Origin: Chara braunii | Lineage: Eukaryota; Streptophyta; Charophyceae; Charales; Characeae | DNA: 48,889 nucleotides | Assembly (NCBI GenBank): GCA_003427395.1 | Contig: BFEA01000213.1 | Location: 1,643,027-1,691,915, forward strand | Direction: 5' to 3' | In this document: piece by piece, positions 40,977-48,889 of the stretch | Position numbering within the stretch: position 1 is the first letter of the stretch | Layout of the letters: the number at the start of each line of letters is the position of its first letter | Position numbers and translations under genes: made by a program | The notes under the pieces: model-generated | The model's input: only the letters and a program-made list of their open reading frames with translations | Told to the model about the DNA's origin: nothing | Databases searched by the model: none

Positions 40977-42912
40977 ATGAGTGATGCAAGCACTAGTGAG
41001 GAGGAGTTGCTCGTGGACGACCGTAGGACTACTCGCGGGACTACCCGTAGTCGACCCTTGACATTCTTGGAGCTAGGTCCAGGAGACGAGAGAAGATTGC
41101 GGAGAGAGGCTAGAGAGAGGGCAGCGGCAAGAACAGCGAGGGCAGATGAGGATAGTGCTAGGGCTAGAGTTTCAGCTAGCACCGGTGCAGCCATGGCTAC
41201 TTCATCTATGCCACAAACCTCTTCACAGTCCACTTTGTCAGGAGTCAGTCAGAGTGGTTCTCAGGGGACCATTAGTCAGATTGCTGGCTTGCGAGTCAGC
41301 CAGCAGACTCAACTCACGGCGGAGGACTTAGAAATCCGTCGAGCAGAAGAACTTCAATATGAGTTAGAGCGGCAGCTGGACGAAGCAGCAGAGAGGAGAA
41401 GAAAAGCCATACTTAGGAAGGCTAGACTAGGGAGTAGAATGCAGGTGCTAGGCAGGCAGGAAGGACTAGATGAGGCGGCACTAGATCCTGTTGGTCGTAT
41501 ACTGTGTAGTGCCTTACTTTCAGTGGCTGAAGCGCAGAACGTCCAGCAGGAATTGCTGGCCGAATTGGTGGCAGGCCAGAAACAAATCCTGGCTGAACTT
41601 CGGGCTCCTCGCACAACGGTGAGGCAGCCACAATTTGCTATAGTTCCCCCTGCGGGTGCGGGTCCTTCATCGATGCCGCAACACACAGGGTCAACTTTCT
41701 CTCCTATGTTTGGCATACCCCCTCCAGGTGGTTTAGTAGCAACTAGTGGTTCGGTTCAAAGAGTCTCAACCATACCATCCACGACAGTGGTCACTACAGT
41801 CCCACTGTCAAGCCAGGCCCAGGTTAGTGTACAACAGTCTGTTTTAGTGGCTATGCAGCCGCTGCAGCAAGCCCCTGGGCCCATGCAGCCTATGTAGTGG
41901 ATGCCTAAGATACCTCTAATGAGTCCCAAACCCTTCTCTGGAGATAGGAAGAAGGAAGAGGACTTGGACACCTGGGTGAGGACTGTGCCTACTTATGTGA
42001 GGCACAAGCTGACCAGGCCAGAGCAAGAAGTTGTAGTGGCTGCCTCCTTTTTAGAGGGATCAGCAGCCCGCTGGTTGCATGGCTTAGTGCAGCAGCAGGG
42101 CTACGGTCAAAACTTTGATGCCTGGGCGCAGACCCAGACATTGGAAGAGTTCGTACGATCCGTGTATAACAGGTGGCATGACCCGCAAGGGGCTCAGAAG
42201 GCCACCGATGCTANCAACAATCTTTGTTCCCGCAGGTTCAAGGATGTTAGAGAGCTTACGGACACTGTAGAACGCCTTCTCGTGGTACCTGGTGTGCGCT
42301 TTGACCAGCAGGTTCTCCTGACGGATTACCTAAGGTGCCTACCTGCGGAGGTAAGGACCAAGCTGGTTGATGAGGCCTATGTCGAACAACACAACTTCGC
42401 TACTTTTAGTAAGAAAGCTTTTGGATATAGAGGCAAAGTTGGGATCTGCGCATAAGGTATCTCATGATGGTAGGAAGAGACTCCTCCAGGACTGGAAGAA
42501 GAAGGGTCAGTTAATGTTCGTTGACCATGATGGTCAAACTACGGAGATTGACGATTTCCTAGACCTTGGGGAGGTAACAGAGCAGGATGGGGCCAGCGAG
42601 ACTTCGGATGGGGGAGTCGTGGCACCCATCAAGGAAAAGGCTAGGGGGACCGGGAAGAAGGTAGGACGGTCCATGGGTCAGGGCGACCAAGGGACACCCG
42701 CATGGGTGAAGATTGGTTTGGATTATGAGGTGTGGAGGGACCGAGTTGCCAGGGGCACATGCATGAACTGTGGCAACTATGGCCACACGTCCAGGACTTG
42801 CCGCGGCAAAAAGGTCACAACGAAGGTAGCCTCACCAACAGTGGTGGNNTTATCTTCGAATCCTGGGAGTGCTTCTGCGAGCAGCTCACAGGGAAACACC
42901 TCGGGCCAGTAG
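40977..42912 (+). pseudogene. gag: Element 3 gag
   Basis: ATG 40977 (MSDASTSEEELLVDDRRT). Arg/Glu/Ala-rich N-terminus, a coiled coil near EDLEIRRAEELQYELERQLD (about 41325), and a Pro-rich region to 41894. An in-frame TAG at 41895 (CAG mutated) separates it from the capsid part (IPLMSPKPFSGDRKKEEDLD, FLEGSAARWLHGLV, VERLLVVPGVRFDQQVLLTD). Near 42419 a T run has gained a base: GCTTTTGG breaks the frame, and removing one T continues as KKALDIEAKLGSAHK. The zinc knuckle CMNCGNYGHTSRTC lies at about 42763-42804. Ends TAG 42910-42912. Similar plan to element 1 gag. Confidence 0.85.
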
Positions 42913-45086
42913 GAGTGTTAGCCGCTCTTACTCGTGCTGAAGTGGTAACGTTGCCTTCCCCACTTCAGGCGTTGGCCAAGGCTAGTGACCCACACATCGC
43001 CCCACAGACACATTCAGGCCCACCGACGCTCTGTTCGAGAGATGAGTTTGAGGCCCTAGAAGAGTTAGAGACTGAGTGGTCAGGGAAGGACCCCAGGGAC
43101 TCTTGGGCGATGATCAAAAGAGGTCCAAAGGGTGAACATTTCATGGTAGAAGTAGATGTAGGTGGCCGCAAGGTTGGAGCCTTCGCAGACAGGCTCTACA
43201 CGAAATTTCATCAGTCGTGCTTGTGTGGATAGACTGCGCTTAGGGGACCAAGTGCAGCGGCTTAGCAGAACTGTAGCTTCTACGCTAGCCAACAAGCACC
43301 AAATGGTGGTTAAAGACTATGTGAAGGACGTAGCCTGCACCTTCTCCTTTGGAGGAGGGGAAATGATCCACAAGATCTCCTTCTTGGTGAGCGACGAACT
43401 GTCATTCAATATGCTACTCGGCATGTACTACCTCGAAGTCTCGCAACCTCAGTTTAACTGGGATAGAAAGGTGTTGATCCACAAATTGCCCAATGGTAGA
43501 ACTGTTAGATTGCAGAAGTATAAAGCTAGCAGTCTAATAGAAAACTACGGGTGTATGTGCGCTTCATCCTTCTATAACTACTATAAGCAAAATCGAGAGG
43601 AGGGCATGTATCTAGTCTTTGTCTCTGAGAAAGGGGAGGCCATTAAAACACCCCCAGAGATAGAAAGCGTCGTCGCACAATATTCAGACTTTTTTGAGGA
43701 GCCCACAGGCGTGGTGGAAAGGGATGTTGTACATGCGATAGAAATTGTCCCAGGTAGCAAGGTGCCTAGAGGACGAATCTATAGGATGTCTCCCGCGGAG
43801 TTAGATGAGCTTTGCCGCCAGCTCAAGGAGCTCACAGAGAAGGGATGGATATGGCCTAGTACCTCCCCTTACGGTGCGCCAGTCTTATTTGTCCCAAAGA
43901 AGGGAGGTCCATTAAGGATGTGCATTGACTATAGGGGCCTCAATGCCATCACCGTTAAGAACGCGGAGCCCCTACCCCGCATTAACGACCTCTTGGATAG
44001 AGTGCAGGGATGGCGGTACTTCACAAAGATTGATCTAAAGTCCGGATACCATCAAATTGCAGTTAGACCTTAGGACCAGCACAAAACTGCATTTCAGACC
44101 AGGTACGGTCTGTACGAGTTTGTGGTGATGCCTTTTGGCCTATGCAATGCGCCTGGTACATTTCAGCACGCGATGAACATATTTCATGAGTACTTGGACA
44201 AGTTTATCGTCGTGTACCTCGACGATATTGTAGAGGAGCACGCTGAGCACTTGAAAACAGTGCTAGGTCTCCTAAGACAGCACCCGTACAAGGTAAACTT
44301 GGATAAATGCGAGTTTGGTCGCACCAAGATCTTGTACTTGGGTCATGAAATTTCAGTAGATGGATTGAGGCCTGAAGATGCGAAGGTGGCCAGCATACGT
44401 GACTGGCCTAGGCCTCAGACTGTTACTGAGGTCAGATCGTTTCTGGGGATGACGGGCTATTATCGTCCGTTTGTGAAAACTATAGTACTATAGCTTCCCC
44501 ATTAACAAATCTAACTCGACTTGACACCCCTTGGGAGTGGACTTAAGAGTGTGAAGCAAGCTTCAAGAAATTGAAGTATGCACTGACACACTATGAAGTT
44601 CTCAAACTTCCTGATCCTGACAAGCCATTCATTGTGACCACAGACGCTAGCCAATATGGCATAGGCGCGGTCCTTGNGNAACAGGAAGGGCCCAAGTTNA
44701 GACCGATNGAGTATATGAGCAAGAAGATGCCATCTCAAAAGTTAGCTAAGTCCACGTATGAGAGAGAGCTCTACGCACTATACAGAGCGCTAGTCCATTG
44801 GAGACATTATCTCCTAGGAAGATTCTTCTATGTGAGGTCTAACCATGAGACTTTGCGCTGGATTAAGACACAACCTGTGTTGTTAGACGCACTCAAGAGA
44901 TGGATTCAAGTGATAGACATGTATGACTATCAACTTGATTCTATCAAGGGTACGTACAACAAAGTGGTTGATGCGCTATCAAGAAGGGCAGATTATCTGG
45001 GCGCGCTAGTCACCGAGTTTGGCATATCTGATGAACTCACTTCCAAACAAAGGACAAGAAGACGTTGGATGAATTTACGATGGTAG
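42913..45086 (+). pseudogene. pol: Element 3 pol: protease, RT, RNase H
   Basis: The frame changes from gag. Protease: [17 protein letters not shown], then the active site is broken by a small indel near 43188 (D..GSTRNFIS in two frames). [30 protein letters not shown], an in-frame TAG at 44071, VMPFGLCNAPGTFQ, and YLDDI at about 44213 followed directly by VEEH, so about six residues usually present (LVFSKT type) are missing in frame. A frameshift near 44478 and TAA at 44544 precede RNase H, which has TTDASQYGIGAV and RSNHETLRW, where SDHETL is normal, so a catalytic Asp codon is AAC (44841). Frameshift again near 45050 into integrase. Confidence 0.87.
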
Positions 45087-46468
45087 ATGGCTTGCTGTTC
45101 CTTGAGAAGGCAGGGAATAAAAGACTATGTGTTGCTAATAGTGAGTCTTTGCGTAGTTTATTTTTAGGAGAATGTCATGATGCAACTGGTCATTTTGGCT
45201 ATAGAAAGACATCAGCGAACTTAGTGCAGAGATTTTGGTGGCCTTCTATGTTGGAAGATGCAAAACGTTATGTTGAAACCTGCCAGGTTTGTCAAAGGGA
45301 CAAACCAAGGACTCAGGCTCCGCTAGGGCTGATCAAACCCTTGTCGATTCCTGAAGGACCAGGCCAGAGTGTATCCATGGATTTCATGGATACCCTTGTG
45401 ACCAGCAGGTCAGGAAAGAGACACATCTTTGTCACAGTGGACCGTTTTACCAAGTACGCCAGATTGATCGCTATGCCTGAAAGTGCTAAAACTGACTTCG
45501 GCATCGAACTTTTCATGGACAACTGGGTAAGAGACTTCGGTCTACCTACATCGATTGTGAGTGACAGGGATGTCAGATTCACGAGCGAACTGTGGCAGTC
45601 TATTGTTGAGCAATTAGGCACAAAACTCCAAATGACTTAAGGAAATCATCCTGAGTCAAATGGTCAAGCCGAGCAAATGAACCGAGTAGTACAACACCTA
45701 CTTAGGCATTATATCAAGCCAAGTCAGGATGACTGGGACGAGAAACTACCTCTCGCTGTGCATAGTACTACTCGCATGACTCCCAACCAACTGCATCTTG
45801 GTTGGAAGCCCCAGACTGCTCTTGATTTCCTGCTACGGGAAAGGGAACCCACTGCAACACCTGGCAGAATAGAATTTGTTGTCAAATATGAACAAATGCT
45901 GCAGCAGGCCGTCGAACATATTAGGAAGTCTCAAGAAGCAATGATCGCATCTGAGAATAGACATAGACGGTCTTCTAACTTTCAGGTAGGCGAGAGAGTC
46001 TGTATTAAGTCTACTGAACTTGGCCAGGAGTTAGGCATATCTCGTAAGCTAATGCCAGTTTACTTTGGGCCCTGGGAGATCTTAGACATTGTAGGAGATC
46101 AACCGGATGGGCCTTCATATGTGATCCGCATCCCACCTCACTTGCGTACCTACCCTGTGTTCCATGCCTCTAAGTTAGCACCCTTTGCTGCTACTGAGTA
46201 GTTCCCTTCCAGAAGATCAATGCTGCCCCCAACCATGGATGGCGAAGTGGACATTGATCAAATTGTCGACCATCGAGTGATGCCTGTTCCTCGACCATCA
46301 GGCAGAGCGCGACCTCCTAAACCAAGAATGCAGTATCGTGTGAGCTTCAGACATCATCTGGATCCTAAAGAAGACTGGTGGTTCACACGAGAAGAACTCA
46401 TGAGAACANCACCTCAAGTGATCNCAGGCTATGAAAGAGTACTCAAGGGGAAGATGCCTGCAGAATAA
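45065..46468 (+). pseudogene. Element 3 integrase and chromodomain-like end
   Basis: One frame with TAA 45638 and TAG 46199. H2C2 finger ECHDATGHFGY...CQVC; core SMDFMDTLV, IVSDRDVRFTS, then HPESNGQAEQMN carrying the catalytic Glu. The C-terminal domain has RRSSNFQVGERV and YFGPWEIL, and PVFHASKLAPF. The end (MDGEVDIDQIVDHRVM...MQYRVSFRHHLD.KEDWWFTREELMR) parallels the element 1 end and looks like a variant chromodomain without the WKGY motif. Stops at 46466. The TAG at 46199 can be CAG mutated, by comparison with QQFPSRRSM of element 1. Confidence 0.88.
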
Positions 46469-46494
46469 GAGACTTCTCAGAGGACTCACGAAGT

Positions 46495-46508
46495 AAAGGA
46501 GGAGGGAA
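46495..46508 (+). promoter_or_regulatory. Polypurine tract of element 3
   Basis: AAAGGAGGAGGGAA directly before the 3' LTR, the expected primer for plus-strand DNA synthesis. Confidence 0.75.
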
Positions 46509-47539
46509 TGCGAGGATCAGGGTCCTCGGAAGGCCTATGGGACCCTGTTTGCAGCATCACCCGCCCTAAGTGAAGGCGGAGGTGCCCGCCCTAAGTGAAG
46601 GCGGGCCTGGCTTTTTGCAAGAGGCCCTCGACTGTCAATTTCATATTTGGGGTCCTGGCAGTTGCGACGCGCCAGTTGGTTGAAAGAAACACAGGCCGAG
46701 CAACAAAGACATTTCCACGGTCTTCTGGGCCTTTCCAAAGAATGCAGGTCCGGGGCTTGATTCGCAGCCTCATACAGAGACAATTGGGCGCCCAACCGAA
46801 CTAGGCCCAGCAGCCCAGTAGCTGCTGCATCCAGGCAGCCTCCTGGGGCCTTCCGGAAGCTTCTGGGTCCAGGCCAGCCCAGCCAGGCTGCGCGAGCAGG
46901 CCAGTTCTTTCCATAAAGGAAAGAGCTCTGGCCAGGCAGCCTCATTCAGGCACTCGCATGCTAGCGGCAGCGCTGCTGGAGCAAAGGCTTGCGGCTGCTG
47001 GCTGGCGCTGAGAGGCGAGGTGCAGCACGTGCGGTCGTGCAGGGAAGAAGGGCGCTGCTGAGGGCAGCGCCATAGCCCAGCCACCATAGCTGGTGGGCTT
47101 GGACTACAGTGAGGCNCAGGGGTGGTCTTCGGGTGAAAGAGAGGACAGGTGTGGGTGTAGTCAGGGGATAGGTGAAGGATGATGATGATGATGATGATGT
47201 GAGGGCACTTACCTTGTATTGGCGATGGTCTGCATGGGCGACATCTTCAAGTANTTNGGGCTGCCGCTGATGTCAACAGTTGCATTGTCTTTTTGTAGTC
47301 TGTAGTAGCTGTGTAGGAGTAGGCTGGGCGCTGCGCGCCAAGTGTGAGTGTGAAGGAACTGGACTCTTGTGTTGGGAGGAGAGAGTATGCTCTCCATGAA
47401 CATTGGTTTTCAGTGCTACGAACCTCCATTGGTGTATTATTGGTGCAATGCTGCGCTCTGGACACGGTGTGACTATTTGGCTTTCAATGTGATGGTGTGA
47501 TCTGGAATTGTCATCTCGTTGTTACTTATTTTCCTTGCA
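46509..47539 (+). repeat. Element 3 3' LTR
   Basis: 1,031 bp. Compared with the 5' LTR: an extra copy of CCCGCCCTAAGTGAAGGCGG near 46560-46606, one rather than two promoter units, and an extra 27 bases near 47393-47420. Otherwise about 1-2 % substitutions by eye. GCCATAGC at 47069-47076. Confidence 0.88.
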
Positions 47540-48889
47540 GTGGTGTCAGAGGGAAAACAAAACAAAACAAAAAGCCCAACGGATACCTTTTGTTTTTTCT
47601 TTTTTGGCTTTTTTTGTAACTTCACGGCCTGGAGGCCTGCTTAACGAGGTGATAAGAGCATCCTCATTAAGCAGGCCCCAGTTTTGAAGGCTCCGTCTAT
47701 TGGTGGGGAGCATCACCTGCTGGAAATCGGGTCCAGCGTCCCTGTACATTTTTAGTGTTTGAGTGAAAATAATCAATCTGCACCAAACTTATGTGCACCT
47801 TGTGTATGCCCTAAGCTCTAAGTGCCCTTGTAAGACGTAGACACGTATGCCTGTTTTGACTACTGTATGGCAGTGTATGCACTGTCTCTCAGTACCATTT
47901 GCGTGTTATCAAGGCCCGAGACTGATGCAGGGCCCCTATGCCAATCCAATGAGTCCAATGTTGGTACCATGGCGCTGCAGGGCAGCCGTAACCGCCCTTG
48001 TGTGTGCCCGAGCTCTAAGTACCTTTGTAAGCTATAGAATGCTATGGCTGTTTTGGCTGCTGTATGTACTGACTCTCAGTGCCATTTGTGCATTAACAGG
48101 GCCGAAATTGGTGTCTGGGCGTCTATGCAAATCCATCGTGTCCATTATTGTGGTACCATAGTCCTGTGAGGCAGCCGTAACCGCCACCATGTGCCCATCC
48201 TAGCAAAACCCTTCCTGTTGTGACATAGTGTATCTGCCTATTACCCCCTAAAGTGCATTGTGATGACCATTATTTGTATCAGTGCCCTTAAACCCTTCTT
48301 GCCAAACCCTATCCCGCCTACTTCAAGTAGATTTTCTCTTCTGTGCTACCTTATGCTCAGACCTGCTCATTTCTGTCCTACTTGTCTCAAGCTTATCTGG
48401 TGTCATGGCCCCCCTCCTTGAAGCATATGTGACCTTGGACCCCCCGTTGCTGAGATCTTGCTATAGATCCATCTGACACCTCCGTGCAATCTTACGTTGA
48501 CGGCAGCTCTGCAGTATTGACCATAGTGTAGCCTCACGCGCTCAGCGCTTGTGTTGGCTCTGACTGTGCCTGTGCCTTCCACTGTGGTGGGGGGGGCATA
48601 CATTGTGCTCTGGTCCTTTAGTACTGTGATATGGCTTGCCGTCCCTTTTTAACCTTAGATGTCTCAGTGTTGCCATCACCGAACTACGTTTGATCAGCGC
48701 CTTTCACTCCACGTGACCTGTTCTAGCTGCTGTCCCTCCTGATCCCTGGTTGAGGTTCTCAGAACCTTCCGAAGGGAATCCATGCTTGGCCGGCATACAG
48801 CATAAGGGTGTGGGAAGAGACAAGTGAGGGAAGGGGGGGAGGAGGGGGGGGGGGTGGGAGAGAAATGAATGAGAAAGGTGTTGAGGAGA
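47540..48889. other. Right flank of element 3, with 197-bp duplication
   Basis: Starts GTGGTGTCAGAG, resembling a primer site. Two diverged copies of a 197-bp unit occupy about 47800-47996 and 47997-48190: TGTGTATGCC..AGCTCTAAGT, CTCTCAGT.CCATTTG.G, CAGGGC, GGTACCAT, GGCAGCCGTAACCGCC. G-rich tract at 48826-48856. No gene recognised. Confidence 0.5.

Larger units (their letters stand above)
28271..47539 (+). mobile_element. Ty3/gypsy LTR retrotransposon, element 3 (carries element 2)
   Basis: A 19,269-bp element bounded by related LTRs at 28271-29299 and 46509-47539, both TGCGAGGATC...TTGCA. Primer site at 29303. Its leader is interrupted by element 2 (29918-40306) with perfect CAGAT duplication; without it, the element is about 8.9 kb, like element 1. 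Gag and pol are element 1-like (same lineage) but broken by stops and frameshifts. Target duplication is unclear: GTGT on the left, GTGG on the right. The solo LTR at 3570-4547 belongs to the same family. Confidence 0.88.

Overview
This is a gene-poor, repeat-rich piece of a eukaryotic nuclear genome from the green-plant lineage. It holds Ty3/gypsy LTR retrotransposons with chromodomain-like ends, primer sites matching plant initiator tRNA-Met, LINE reverse transcriptases with C-terminal zinc-finger tails, TTTAGGG-like telomeric motifs and one spliced host exon. The gag and pol proteins resemble, from memory, retroelement proteins of the charophyte alga Chara braunii; that species call is an inference. 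I see no rRNA, tRNA, CRISPR or bacterial feature, and no intact host gene.

Layout. 1-3404 (minus): two pieces of one LINE family, a 5'-truncated copy abutting the tail of another. 3570-4547: solo LTR with a GTAG target duplication. 4960-5970: decayed LINE (plus). 7060-7760 and 7755-7909: an LTR relic and a gag relic of opposite strands, meeting at a GA microsatellite. 8126-9440: probable minus-strand LTR sequence. 9624-23711: gypsy element 1 (856-bp LTRs, GATG duplication), whose gag is split by a 5,395-bp unclassified insertion (12876-18270, GCGG duplication). 23716-24335: AT-rich and AATC repeats. 24394 to about 25440: minus-strand LTR with its primer site. 25590-26990: LINE relic (plus). 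27593-27695 (minus): exon of a major-facilitator transporter. 28271-47539: gypsy element 3 (about 1.03-kb LTRs), whose leader is split by complete gypsy element 2 (29918-40306, 352-bp LTRs, perfect CAGAT duplication). 47540-48889: flank with a 197-bp duplication.

Elements 1 and 3 belong to one lineage (similar protease, reverse transcriptase, integrase and degenerate chromodomain, plus a conserved leader hairpin). Element 2 is a separate, GC-rich lineage with a canonical chromodomain. All three are defective. Most in-frame stops can be explained by single C-to-T changes at CGA or CAG codons, as expected from cytosine methylation and deamination of silenced transposons.

The most interesting points are the unclassified insertion in element 1; an age paradox, in which the inner element 2 has more diverged LTRs (about 4.5 %) than the element 3 that contains it (about 1-2 %); the conserved leader hairpin; and a GCCATAGC motif recurring in LTRs and leaders of several families.
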